Origin: Nitrospirota bacterium
Lineage (GTDB): Bacteria > Nitrospirota > 9FT-COMBO-42-15 > HDB-SIOI813
Assembly: GCA_020851375.1 (NCBI GenBank)
Contig: JADZCV010000010.1
Span: 20,814 to 84,813, forward strand
DNA length: 64,000 bases
Reading direction: 5' to 3'
Each line of letters begins with the position of its first letter. Within the stretch, counting starts at the first letter, position 1. The notes beneath the pieces were generated by a model that was given only the letters and a program-made list of their open reading frames with translations, searched no databases and was not told the DNA's origin. A program made the position numbers and the translations under genes. Below are positions 26,593 to 35,408 of this stretch, in pieces.

Positions 26593-27685
26593 CGTAACCC
26601 CTTAGAGCCAGGCCTATGGGAACCATAAATACGGGGAAATTATCCCGCACTATATCCTTTAATCTCCCTGGATCGCCAAAAAGCCCGGCAGGCTCGAACA
26701 CACTCACTGTAATACCAAATATCTTGTGTACATATTCTGTAAGTTGCTTGAGTAGTCCGCCGCTTCCCATAAGATAGATCGTGTCAATCATGGCCCCCTT
26801 CATCTCTGATGTGCAATATACGAGCACCTTCTCAATCTCTCTGTTAAGTTCAGAAAGCGCCGGCATTACTATTTCGTATAAATGGGCCGGGATGTCACTG
26901 TCAGGGATCAGACAACTGTTTTGATCAAGCGTAACAGCAGGCACAGAAATACAGTCAATCCCATACTTATAGAGCATCCTTGCAGATTCATCGCTGCCTG
27001 CATCAAGATTCAAGGCAAGCTTTTCCGTGATGTTGTTCAATCCCCACCCCATTTTTCTGTCTATCAGGATTGACTCATCCCACAGGATTGTTGAGAAACT
27101 GCTTGCATGACCTATATTGATTACCAGGATGCGCTTATCAGACGATGATTTAAATCTTTTTATAGTCCTGTTCAATGCATTGGGACCTATATCAATGGCC
27201 AGAACACGGAAACCTGCCTTTCTGAGCATGTTCATGTGATTGATTATGTCGCTCCTCCTGGCAAATACAAGCAATACCTTGAAGGATTTTCCCTCAGCTT
27301 CCTCCGTGCTCTTTAACTGCAGATAATCAATTACAGCCTCAGAAACCGGATACGGAATATATTCCCTGGCTTCACGCAATATTGACTGCTCAATGGTCTC
27401 GTTATCCCTCTTTGATATCTTCACAGGTGCAATACTGACCAGGGAGGGGTGCATACGATATACGACATCCTTTCCCCTGAAGTCATTGCGCTTCATCATG
27501 TCAGACAATACACTTATTATTACATCTTCCCTGACCAGTTCATCCGGAGGGAGAAGTAATGAGTCAGCGTCATGCATGACAATAGTGTCTGATGTACCGG
27601 CCAACTGCACGATGTTTATAGACCGTGTCCCAATATCAATCCCTATTGGCGAATATTGAGGCCTGTGGTACTTATTAATACGCAT
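26585..27685 (-). CDS. PilM/MshI-like actin-fold ATPase
   Basis: A 366-residue cytoplasmic protein with the FtsA/PilM actin-like fold. It has phosphate 1 motif IGIDIGTRSINIVQL, a second phosphate motif ILVINIGHASSFSTIL and the adenosine motif YLMGSGGLLKQL. The family anchors the pilus inner-membrane complex through PilN. I chose the ATG at 27685, where TGAGG lies 6 bases upstream; it overlaps the NHL pilin gene by 11 bases. An alternative ATG at 27724 adds 13 residues coded within that gene. Confidence 0.85.
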   Translation of the reverse strand: MRINKYHRPQYSPIGIDIGTRSINIVQLAGTSDTIVMHDADSLLLPPDELVREDVIISVLSDMMKRNDFRGKDVVYRMHPSLVSIAPVKISKRDNETIEQSILREAREYIPYPVSEAVIDYLQLKSTEEAEGKSFKVLLVFARRSDIINHMNMLRKAGFRVLAIDIGPNALNRTIKRFKSSSDKRILVINIGHASSFSTILWDESILIDRKMGWGLNNITEKLALNLDAGSDESARMLYKYGIDCISVPAVTLDQNSCLIPDSDIPAHLYEIVMPALSELNREIEKVLVYCTSEMKGAMIDTIYLMGSGGLLKQLTEYVHKIFGITVSVFEPAGLFGDPGRLKDIVRDNFPVFMVPIGLALRGYDA

Positions 27686-29057
27686 TCGAAACCTCACGAA
27701 TCCTGTTATTATTGGTATCGGCAATAATTAAGTGGCCATCCACATCATCAAAGGCGGTTACCCTTCTTGGCCTGTTGAGCCTTGCATTTATCGCAAGCCC
27801 GCCATCTCCGGTATTTCCCTGCGTGCCTGTCCCTGCATGAGCAGTAATTATGCCGGTTGCCCCATCCACCCTTCTTATCCTGTTGTTGCCCGAATCAGCA
27901 ATATACATGGTATCAAAGCTATTTATCGTTATCCCTTCAGGGGCGTTTAGCTGCGCATTAACTGCCATTCCGCCATCGCCTCCGGCCCCGCCGCCTGCCA
28001 CTGTTGTAATTATCCCGGTTATCTTATCAATCCTCCTTATCCTGTTATTGCCTGTGTCAGCAACATAGAGGTTTTCATTACTGTCAAATACAATCTGTGC
28101 CGGACTGTTAAGCCGCCTTGATGTCGCTGCTGCACCATCTCCGTTATAACCACAGGTGCCTGTTCCGGCAAAATTAGTAATAACCGAGGTCGCCGCATTT
28201 ACCTTTCTTATTCGGCAATTGCCTGTGTCAGCTATATAAATATTACCGTTGCTGTCAGACACCGCATCCTTAGGACTCCTTAGTCTCGCATTTGCAGCCA
28301 GGCCTCCGTCGCCACTTGACCCTTGTGTGCCGGGGGTGCCTGCCACATTAATGATGTTTCCTCCTGCCACAACCTTACGTATTATATGGTTTCTTGTGTC
28401 AGCAATATACACATTGCCTGTACTATCAATGAACACACCTTCCGGAGCATTCAAACGGGCAGTCAATGGATTACAATTATTACAATTATATCCTGAGACT
28501 GTCCCGACCCCTGCCATGGCATGTATATTATCTGAAACGGCATTTATATATCTGATCTGATGATTGCTCCTGTCTGCAATGTAGACATCGCCGGCAGCAT
28601 TCCTGTGAACTCCCCTTGGCCTGTTAAGCCTGGCATTCAGCGCCGGGCCGTTATTACCTGACCAACCCTGAGTCCCTGTTCCTGCAAAGGCGATAATTAT
28701 AAATGGCTTGTCCGGCGGTGGTATAGTTCTGACAATAGTGCGTTCAGTCCCGCCTGCTGAACCTGTTGCAGTGATAGTGATATCATCATTAGAGCTCGTC
28801 TGACTTACATTGAGGCTGTATGTGCCGCCGGCAAAAGGCTTATCATTAATGTCACCCCTCCAGGTGCTGTCCTGATTCAGCTTGAACAGTGCATGCTGAA
28901 ATGCGGCATCAGCCATGTAATACGCCTGTTTTTCCCTGACAGCGCCGTACATGGAAGCAACCCTTAACCCGCCGATCTTCGTTGCAACTATGGCAAGCGA
29001 GGAGAGCATGGCTATCAGCAAAACTACTATGACTAATGAAAAACCTTCCTGTTTCAC
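27675..29057 (-). CDS. Minor pilin fused to a six-blade NHL beta-propeller
   Basis: A 460-residue protein with two parts. Residues 1-110 are a PilX/MshP-like minor pilin: a short leader (MKQEG) cut before FSLVIVVLLIAML, no Glu at +5, and the motif REKQAYYMADAAFQHAL. Residues about 117-460 hold six repeats of the NHL type, each with an AGTGTxGxxGDGGxAxxARLNxPxG segment and YIADTxNNRIRxV. Six repeats predict a closed six-blade propeller. The gene sits at the mshP/mshQ position of the cluster. The start is a GTG at 29057 that lies in the end of the flanking repeat. A surface-exposed binding role for the propeller is inference. Confidence 0.88.
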   Translation of the reverse strand: MKQEGFSLVIVVLLIAMLSSLAIVATKIGGLRVASMYGAVREKQAYYMADAAFQHALFKLNQDSTWRGDINDKPFAGGTYSLNVSQTSSNDDITITATGSAGGTERTIVRTIPPPDKPFIIIAFAGTGTQGWSGNNGPALNARLNRPRGVHRNAAGDVYIADRSNHQIRYINAVSDNIHAMAGVGTVSGYNCNNCNPLTARLNAPEGVFIDSTGNVYIADTRNHIIRKVVAGGNIINVAGTPGTQGSSGDGGLAANARLRSPKDAVSDSNGNIYIADTGNCRIRKVNAATSVITNFAGTGTCGYNGDGAAATSRRLNSPAQIVFDSNENLYVADTGNNRIRRIDKITGIITTVAGGGAGGDGGMAVNAQLNAPEGITINSFDTMYIADSGNNRIRRVDGATGIITAHAGTGTQGNTGDGGLAINARLNRPRRVTAFDDVDGHLIIADTNNNRIREVSNAY

Positions 29058-29428
29058 CTGAAAATACTCCTAAGTACCCGTCATTCCCACGGAACCTGTC
29101 CCCGCAGGATTTAAGCGGGGAGTGGGAATCCAGAACCAGGCCCCGGTCTGGATTCCCGCTTACGCGGGAATGACGTTTTCATGACCCTTTGTGAGCCCTG
29201 AGCTGTGAGCGTGCCGGACAGTCGAAGGGCTCATGACGGTGCACCTGAAAATCCCCGTTCAAATCCCCCCTCTCCCCCCTTTAGTAAAGGGGGGAACTGA
29301 TTTACCCCTTTTATACAGAGAAGAATTACTTTCCCCATTTTACACAGATAGAGAATACTGTCCCCCTTTTAGACAGATAGATAATACTTTCCCCCTTTGA
29401 AAAAGGGGGATTAAGGGGGATTTTTATG
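29053..29428 (-). repeat. Composite intergenic repeat: dRS3-like unit, CCCCCTTT module and short tandem repeat
   Basis: This 366-base gap holds no gene. Read on the minus strand it contains, in order, the CCCCCTTT/AAAGGGGG palindromes, GGGGATTTGAAC, the CAGGTGCACCGTCATGAGCC block, the GTCATTCC...GGAATGAC unit and finally GGAGTATTTTCAGGTGAAA, which contains the start of the NHL pilin gene. At 29300-29400 three roughly 37-base tandem copies carry ACAGATAGATAATACTTTCCCC-like sequence. Confidence 0.88.
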
Positions 29429-30383
29429 GCGTTACTGCCCTCATCATTCTTGGATATGCCTCTGATTCAAATACAACATTGCCGCTTTTTCCGGAAGACA
29501 GTTCTATCCTTATCTTAATTACAGTCTTTCCGTTCACGCCGAGGAGGCGTTCCACCCTGAATTGTGAAACATTGTCTGTAAGCTTATTATTGGTTATGAC
29601 ATTAGTCCCTGCAGATGGGTTCCAGACGACCTTCCTTTCATATAGTGAACCACTGCTTACATAATATATAAGCGGGTCAACAGGGTCTTCATCAACGGCG
29701 CCATCCTCATCATCATCAGCTACACTCCCTTCGTCAACAGAGCCGTCACCATCATCATCCTGTGAACAGACACCAGGACATCCGTCGCTATTCATGTCAG
29801 CAATTAATTCTTCATCATAATTGCTGTCGGAATCATTATCGAGGCCATCTCCCTGGGTATCTTCATCAGTGCTCCCATCCTCGTCGTCATCAAGTTTTGC
29901 CCCTGCCCCTCCTTCATCAGTATTGCCGTCGCCGTCATCATCAAAACCGGCAAGTCCAGGCTGGCCGTCATTGCCAATGTCGCCGCTACCATCCTCATCT
30001 ATCCGGCCATCGTTGTCATTGTCAACCATGGCGCTGATTGCAAGGATATCCCGGACTGCATTTGCATTCGTTGGTATAAGGACGACGTCTGTCTCCCGTA
30101 CAGCGCTTAGCATCCTGTTCATCGCATAATTGGCAGAATCAAGGAGCTCTGATTTGACCCTGTTTTCTCTTGATGACAGAAGGCCGATTGAAAGCAATTC
30201 ACTTAAACCTGCGGCAATAATGGAGACGATAAGGATAACGATAACAAGTTCAATCAGGGTTACTCCTTTTTCGCTTGAAAATATTCTTTCAAATCCCCCC
30301 TTACCCCCCTTTTCCAAAAGGGGGAAGCTGATTTTACCCTTTGAAAAAGACAGATTAAGGGGGACGTTATTAAAATGTATCAT
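29424..30383 (-). CDS. Minor pilin (MshO/GspJ-like) with Asp-rich calcium-type insert
   Basis: A 319-residue pilin-like protein. The processing site is Gly40-Val41 (GVTLIELVIVILIVSIIAAGL), with Glu at +5. After the helix and a short GspJ-like part, residues about 118-235 form an extremely acidic stretch with about ten DxDxDG or DDDGDG blocks (for example NDNDGRIDED, DDDGDGNTDE, DDDEDGSTDE), which resemble calcium-binding loops. The C-terminal part (about 236-319) is a beta domain. The 40-residue leader is unusual: about residues 8-33 are translated from a CCCCCTTT-type repeat. A TTG at residue 23 is the only later start candidate, without a ribosome site. The ATG at 30383 overlaps the previous gene by 14 bases. 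Confidence 0.8.
   Translation of the reverse strand: MIHFNNVPLNLSFSKGKISFPLLEKGGKGGFERIFSSEKGVTLIELVIVILIVSIIAAGLSELLSIGLLSSRENRVKSELLDSANYAMNRMLSAVRETDVVLIPTNANAVRDILAISAMVDNDNDGRIDEDGSGDIGNDGQPGLAGFDDDGDGNTDEGGAGAKLDDDEDGSTDEDTQGDGLDNDSDSNYDEELIADMNSDGCPGVCSQDDDGDGSVDEGSVADDDEDGAVDEDPVDPLIYYVSSGSLYERKVVWNPSAGTNVITNNKLTDNVSQFRVERLLGVNGKTVIKIRIELSSGKSGNVVFESEAYPRMMRAVTP
30287..30366 (-). repeat. CCCCCTTT palindromic repeat inside a pilin leader sequence
   Basis: The same palindromic module as at 9346 and 10434 lies in frame within the first 35 codons of the pilin gene at 29424-30383. It is read as residues ending in PLLEKGGKGGF. On the minus strand it is followed by GGGGGGATTTGAAAGAATATTTTCAAGCGAA, close to the common junction but with GCGAA in place of GTGAA. 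Confidence 0.8.
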
Positions 30384-30816
30384 ATGGATAATCTGCCATT
30401 AGTGTATCAAGGGATGTTTCATCAACAGTTACGGTAATCTTTTTCAAATCTGCATCAGGGACGGCATCACCATCCCCGTCATACAAATCCACATAAACAT
30501 TTCTGTTCACTGTCCTCCCCTGTATGGTGACGGTATCGGATAATGCAGGCACAGGGGTTCCCTGCGGACTGCTTACACTTATGTCACTAAAGTTCATTGC
30601 AACAACCTCTTCGAGCCTGCCCTGTGCGTAATAGGCCGAAGCAGCAGCCTTTTCAGCGCTGCTATTTGAACGGGATGCTGATGTATAAGAAATAAACAGA
30701 GGGAATACAATGACAGAGATGATAAGGGTTGCTATCAGGACTTCAAGCAGCGTTATTCCAATATTGTTGAGACAAGGATTTTTACTGGACCGATATTCTG
30801 CCTGTAACTGATTCAA
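30370..30816 (-). CDS. Minor pilin, MshD/PilV-like
   Basis: A pilin-like protein with processing site IG-ITLLEVLIATLIISVIVFPLF and Glu at +5, followed by an MshD/GspI-type domain of about 110 residues (NSSAEKAAASAYYAQGRLEEVVAMNF). The start is uncertain. The open frame runs up to 30915, but that would overlap the upstream gene by 134 bases. I chose the TTG at 30816, giving a leader of about 19 residues and a 148-residue protein, without a convincing ribosome site. Confidence 0.75.
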   Translation of the reverse strand: MNQLQAEYRSSKNPCLNNIGITLLEVLIATLIISVIVFPLFISYTSASRSNSSAEKAAASAYYAQGRLEEVVAMNFSDISVSSPQGTPVPALSDTVTIQGRTVNRNVYVDLYDGDGDAVPDADLKKITVTVDETSLDTLMADYPYDTF

Positions 30817-31609
30817 CAGTGATGGTCTTTGACCTTCCCCTGAATAATAATACAACCGTACCTCCCTGAGATGGTGAGCCGTCGGAATGGAATATAATAT
30901 CGTCACCCATTCCAAACAGCGCCGAAACTATATCCACACCACTGAGCCTCGGAGAAGTATTAAAATTGATAGAAGCGGCTTTCTTATCCAGCTCATTGAT
31001 TACAGACGCATCCCCTGTTACCACTACCGGAAGGTCTATCGTCCTGGTCTTTGTCCAGTTACTGTTTATTCCTTTGCCTGCGTCAGTAATCCTGGCGCCG
31101 TTAAAATATATTGCTATTTCTTCCGCCGTATCGGAATCATACAGACTGTAGGCAAGTTTAATATTCTCACCAGAACCATTAAAGTTATAATCAACGCGAT
31201 CCACATGTGATGTATCACCTCCGGGGATATTGCCGTACCCATTATTGTCTGCTAATAATACTGTGTCTCCGTTTGACACCCTTATATTTCTTACGCCCCA
31301 CGTCTCACTCGCAGGGGGATTCTGTTCATTGTCGAACCTCAGAAGATTATTCCCTGATGAGACATAACCTGTTAACAGGGTGCAGGACTCCTGGGCAGGA
31401 TCAAAGTCAATAATCCTTGAGGTGTTGTTATGCATCGCAAGGTCTCTTCCATATCTGAGCATATTGACTACTTCCTGTACTGCCTCATCGAGCAGCGCCT
31501 CATCCATAACACCCTTTACGGATGGTATTGCAACGCTGGCTACAATGCCAAGAATCACTATGACCAGGACAAGCTCTATAAGGGTGAATCCTTTTTCTCC
31601 CCTTCTCAC
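30782..31609 (-). CDS. Minor pilin, GspH/MshC-like
   Basis: A 275-residue pilin-like protein with leader MRRGEKG and processing site FTLIELVLVIVILGIVASVAIPS (Glu at +5). A GspH/FimT-type domain follows (about 45-275) with VQEVVNMLRYGRDLAMHNNTSRIIDF. It is longer than typical GspH, and the extra beta-rich part may be a surface domain. The start is GTG at 31609 with GGGAGAAG close before it. The gene lies right after the major pilin gene, as mshC does. Confidence 0.85.
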   Translation of the reverse strand: MRRGEKGFTLIELVLVIVILGIVASVAIPSVKGVMDEALLDEAVQEVVNMLRYGRDLAMHNNTSRIIDFDPAQESCTLLTGYVSSGNNLLRFDNEQNPPASETWGVRNIRVSNGDTVLLADNNGYGNIPGGDTSHVDRVDYNFNGSGENIKLAYSLYDSDTAEEIAIYFNGARITDAGKGINSNWTKTRTIDLPVVVTGDASVINELDKKAASINFNTSPRLSGVDIVSALFGMGDDIIFHSDGSPSQGGTVVLLFRGRSKTITVESVTGRISVQ

Positions 31610-31658
31610 ACCTTCTCCCTTTTACCAGCCTTCAGATAAGTGTGTACTTCCGGTCCTC

Positions 31659-32198
31659 CTACCTGCTTGCATAAGTTGAATTGTTTGCAAAGAACTCCCC
31701 TGTCTGCTGTACAAACAACCACCCTTTGCTTGCAGTATCATCGGCTGTTGCTGTACCAATAGCAGCTGTCACAATATCCACCTTTATGCCTGTTGACTGT
31801 ACCTCAGTCGTATTGCTGTTCGGCAGAGGATTCTTTGGAACACTCTTTTTTAAATACGGACCGAACTTATACGTGGTTGAGTCACAAGTATCGGTTGTAT
31901 TACCGGCTGAATCAGAGCAGTAAATAAGCTGTTTTGCAAAGGCATCCTCAGTGCTTGTATGTGCTACTCCCTTGTGCTGCTTGATAACTCCAGGGTAGAC
32001 ACTGTTATGCTGGTGGTAGTAAAGCTCAATGGCGCTCCTTGCCGTGCTCAGGTCTGAATCAAGGGCTGAAAGCTTTGCATCCTGAGAGGATGACCTCAGC
32101 TGTGGTATTACAACTGCAGCAAGTATGGCAAGTATGATTACCACGACAAGCAGTTCAACCAGTGTAAATCCCTTTTTATTGCTCAACCTCTTAAACAT
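31659..32198 (-). CDS. Major type IV-like pilin (MshA/GspG-like)
   Basis: A 179-residue pilin. Leader MFKRLSNKKG is cut before FTLVELLVVVIILAILAAVVIPQL, with Glu at +5. The C-terminal domain has a pair of cysteines about 9 residues apart (YCSDSAGNTTDTC), which may form a disulfide loop, and the GspG/PilA-like KSVPKNPLPNS. A strong AAAGGAGGA ribosome site before the ATG fits a highly made subunit. It directly follows the platform gene in the operon. That this is the main subunit of the second system is inferred from position, ribosome site and size. Confidence 0.9.
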   Translation of the reverse strand: MFKRLSNKKGFTLVELLVVVIILAILAAVVIPQLRSSSQDAKLSALDSDLSTARSAIELYYHQHNSVYPGVIKQHKGVAHTSTEDAFAKQLIYCSDSAGNTTDTCDSTTYKFGPYLKKSVPKNPLPNSNTTEVQSTGIKVDIVTAAIGTATADDTASKGWLFVQQTGEFFANNSTYASR

Positions 32199-32228
32199 TG
32201 CATATCCTCCTTTGGTTACGTGTTAAAA

Positions 32229-33368
32229 TCAGTGTATGCTCCTTGTAAGCCTGAAAATAGGGAGTATTAGTGAGATCACAATAACCCCTATAACGCCGCC
32301 CATTACAACGAGCAGGACAGGCTCCATTATTGTTGTAATCCTTTTAAGCGTCCTTTCTATATCCTTGTCATAATAATCGGCAAGTCTCGGCATAACCTTA
32401 TCGAGTGTGCCTGTATCCTCCCCTGTGCTTATCATCTGCTTTACGGTTTCCGGGAAATATGGACTCTCTGAGACAGGCTGAGATATGGTCTTGCCGTCTT
32501 CGACGCTCTTCGATATCTTCCCAATCAACTCAGCAAATACCCTGTTTCCGACCACACCGGATGAGATGCAGAGGGAGTCCAGAAGGGGTACATTACCGTT
32601 CACGAGGGCGCCCAGTGTCCTCATAAGCCTCGAGACGTACAACTTGATAAAGAACTCTCTTATCACAGGCATCCTCAACCTGACAGTATCCAAATACATG
32701 CCCCCCTTCTCGCCTGAGATGAATTTAACTGCCGCATACCACGAAAGGGCAATAAATATGATTATGAAATACCAATATGATACAAGAAATTTGCTTGATG
32801 CCATCAGCACTTTGGTGGTCAGCGGAAGGCTGTCATATATCTCATCAAACATGCTGCCGAATTTTGGAAACACATAGACTACTATGAACAAGACAACTGA
32901 CAACGCAAATACACTCAGGAAGACAGGATAATACATTGCCGCCCTGACTGTAGAAAGAAACTCCTGATTCTTCGTCTCCAGCGATACAATCTGCCCGAGC
33001 ATCTCTTTGAGAAAACCACCGCTCTCCCCGGCCTTTATCATGCTGATGTAAACTGATGAAAAGACCTCAGGATGCCTGTTCATAGCCTCAGACAACAACC
33101 TCCCATCTTCTATATCCCTTACAATTCCCTGCAGTATTATTCTTAATTCACTATTCCTTATCTGTGTACTGATTATATTAATGCTCTTATTTAACGGCGT
33201 CCCTGTGGCAAGCATCAGTGAGAGCTGATCCGCAAAAAATATGATTTCTCTTGAGGGCACCCTCCCTGATTTTCTCAGCCTCATTGCAGAGAAGTCCAGG
33301 TTCCTGAATATATCCACCGGATGCCGCTGCCTCACTGTGTCCTTGTCTTCTATGGTTGATATTGCCAT
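32229..33368 (-). CDS. Pilus platform protein MshG (GspF family)
   Basis: A 379-residue inner-membrane platform protein of the T2SSF family. It carries two repeats with the motifs LMLATGTPLNKSINI and LVNGNVPLLDSLCI and three hydrophobic segments (about 144-165, 195-213, 350-372). It is 30% or so diverged from the gspF product by eye and belongs to the second cluster: it lies 1 base from the ATPase gene and 30 bases before the pilin. Confidence 0.92.
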   Translation of the reverse strand: MAISTIEDKDTVRQRHPVDIFRNLDFSAMRLRKSGRVPSREIIFFADQLSLMLATGTPLNKSINIISTQIRNSELRIILQGIVRDIEDGRLLSEAMNRHPEVFSSVYISMIKAGESGGFLKEMLGQIVSLETKNQEFLSTVRAAMYYPVFLSVFALSVVLFIVVYVFPKFGSMFDEIYDSLPLTTKVLMASSKFLVSYWYFIIIFIALSWYAAVKFISGEKGGMYLDTVRLRMPVIREFFIKLYVSRLMRTLGALVNGNVPLLDSLCISSGVVGNRVFAELIGKISKSVEDGKTISQPVSESPYFPETVKQMISTGEDTGTLDKVMPRLADYYDKDIERTLKRITTIMEPVLLVVMGGVIGVIVISLILPIFRLTRSIH

Positions 33369-33369
33369 G

Positions 33370-35076
33370 TTATATACCTGTACTTACCGCCCGCGTCACC
33401 TCTTCAAAGGTGGTTATACGGTCTCTGACCTTGTTTAGCCCCTCCGTCTCCATGTTTGAATGATTCCACTCCCTCAGCCTCTTCCGTATCTCTTCAAGGG
33501 AAGGATTGGATAATATCATTGTCTGCAAGGACTCATTTACCTCCAATAACTCATATAACCCGGCACGTCCCTTGTAGCCGGAACCATAACATGCAGGGCA
33601 TCCCTTACCCTTTGCGATCTGCATGTCCTTTTCCGCCTCAAGGTTATATCTTTCGAGCACCGCAGAAGGGGGATAAATCAGGGTCTTGCATTCCGGGCAT
33701 ATCGTCCTGATAAGCCGCTGTGCAATAACACCCGTCAGGGCTGAAGATATCATGTACGGCTCTATGCCCATATCAAGCAATCTCGTAATCGCACTTGGAC
33801 TGTCATTGGTATGAAGTGTTGAAAGGACGAGGTGGCCTGTAAGAGATGACTGAATAGCTATCTCTGCCGTCTCCCTGTCCCTTATCTCACCAACCATTAT
33901 TATATCCGGGTCCTGGCGGAGAGTGTGCCTCAATATAACTGAGAAGGTAAGACCTATGGCATCTCTTACCTGATTCTGATTTATTATCTCCATCTGATAT
34001 TCAACAGGGTCCTCAATAGTAACTATATTTTTCTCGATTGAATTCAGGAAACTCATGGCTGCATAAAGGGTCGTTGTCTTGCCGCTTCCGGTAGGGCCCG
34101 TAACAAGGATGAGTCCATATGGGCGTTTCAGGAGCCTTTTGAAATTTGATAATGTGTCTCCTGAAAAACCGAGCTGATTTAAGTCAAGGATGACATTTTT
34201 TTTGTCGAGGATTCGGAGGACAATCTTCTCTCCAAGAATACCAGGCATGGATGAAAACCTTAGATCAACAGACCTGCCCTCGACCATAACCTGTATCCTT
34301 CCATCCTGGGGAAGACGCCTCTCAGCAATATCAAGATTGGCCATTACCTTCAGTCTTGAAATTATTGCAGGATAAGCATCCATAGTGTGGGTCATTACCT
34401 CATACAGCATGCCGTCAACCCTGTAACGGATACGCAGCTTTGACTTATCCGGTTCAATATGGATATCGCTCGCCTTATCCCTGATGGCACGAAGAATAAT
34501 ATTATTGACGACATTGATGATAGGGCTTCCCTCTTCCGGCTCTTCAATCTTCTGGAAGTCCCTCCCACGCTGAATATCCGGCTGCCTGCTGCCGTCGCCG
34601 GATGCAGCACCAAAATCACCAATCTCAATACTGTCCTTGTAGTGCTCTGCAATAGCCTTTTCTATGTCTCCTGAACGGGTAAGTACAGGCTGTACGGCAA
34701 GACCTGTGGTCTTTTCGATCTCATCAAAAACAAATATCGCCTGGGGGTCAGACGTAGCCACGATAAGGGTGTCTTTGATCCTGAACATAGGCATAATCTT
34801 ATAGAGCCTTGCCTTGTCACCTGGTATTACATTTACAATCCTTGGATCCACCAGCCCCTTTCTAAGCCATATATGCGGTATGGACATCTGCCTGCTCAAA
34901 ACCTGCAGCAGGTCTTCTTCTTTAACATAGCCGAGATCAATTACTGCCTGGCCAAGACGCTTCCCGGTCTTTTTCTGCACATCAAGGGCATTCTTACACT
35001 GCTCTTCTGACAGAAGTCCGTTCTCGACAAGCAGTTCTCCAAGTTTTTTTGACCTGGTTCGGTGTGAGGTGATCAT
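33370..35076 (-). CDS. Pilus assembly ATPase MshE (GspE family)
   Basis: A 568-residue hexameric ATPase. It has an N-terminal MshEN domain (about 12-150), a family where the paired motif can bind c-di-GMP, and then the catalytic core with Walker A GPTGSGKTTTLYAA from residue 327. Asp box ITIEDPVEYQ, Walker B DPDIIMVGEIRD and His box TGHLVLSTLHTND follow. The zinc finger has CPEC and CPAC. Since two c-di-GMP enzymes lie elsewhere in the window, regulation of this machine by c-di-GMP is a reasonable inference, not shown. The start overlaps the STAS gene by 4 bases. Confidence 0.94.
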   Translation of the reverse strand: MITSHRTRSKKLGELLVENGLLSEEQCKNALDVQKKTGKRLGQAVIDLGYVKEEDLLQVLSRQMSIPHIWLRKGLVDPRIVNVIPGDKARLYKIMPMFRIKDTLIVATSDPQAIFVFDEIEKTTGLAVQPVLTRSGDIEKAIAEHYKDSIEIGDFGAASGDGSRQPDIQRGRDFQKIEEPEEGSPIINVVNNIILRAIRDKASDIHIEPDKSKLRIRYRVDGMLYEVMTHTMDAYPAIISRLKVMANLDIAERRLPQDGRIQVMVEGRSVDLRFSSMPGILGEKIVLRILDKKNVILDLNQLGFSGDTLSNFKRLLKRPYGLILVTGPTGSGKTTTLYAAMSFLNSIEKNIVTIEDPVEYQMEIINQNQVRDAIGLTFSVILRHTLRQDPDIIMVGEIRDRETAEIAIQSSLTGHLVLSTLHTNDSPSAITRLLDMGIEPYMISSALTGVIAQRLIRTICPECKTLIYPPSAVLERYNLEAEKDMQIAKGKGCPACYGSGYKGRAGLYELLEVNESLQTMILSNPSLEEIRKRLREWNHSNMETEGLNKVRDRITTFEEVTRAVSTGI

Positions 35077-35408
35077 AGGAAACTCCGGCCTGCCTTGTCT
35101 GCACTTGTGTAGATTTCGAAGATTGAATCGAGTCTGGTCGCAGTGAGTATATCAGTGCACACGGGATTGGGATCCGCCAGTTTTATGCTGCCGCCTTTCT
35201 TTCTGACCTCGGCAAGTATGTCAAGAAGGGTTTCTATCCCTTCGCTGTCTATATAGGGAACTGAACGGAAGTTTATAACAAGCTTGTATTCACTTTCCTT
35301 AAAACATTCTTCCACGGCCTGCCTCAATTGACTGACCCCTTCATCTGCAACAGGGGTATCAGGCTCAATATAGCTTATGACGCCTATCTTGGTTTTCTTT
35401 ATTTTCAC
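35073..35408 (-). CDS. STAS-domain protein (anti-sigma-factor-antagonist-like)
   Basis: A 111-residue single STAS domain. It has the core VINFRSVPYIDSEGIETLLDIL, where the Ser of DSEG is the position phosphorylated in SpoIIAA-type antagonists, followed by IKLADPNPVCTDILTATRLD. The start is taken as GTG at 35408, with GGAG 9 bases upstream, both in the end of the flanking repeat. A start at 35435 would be read wholly from repeat. It is the first gene of the MSHA-like operon and lies next to a histidine-kinase-like gene. A partner-switch role is inference. Confidence 0.85.
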   Translation of the reverse strand: MKIKKTKIGVISYIEPDTPVADEGVSQLRQAVEECFKESEYKLVINFRSVPYIDSEGIETLLDILAEVRKKGGSIKLADPNPVCTDILTATRLDSIFEIYTSADKAGRSFL

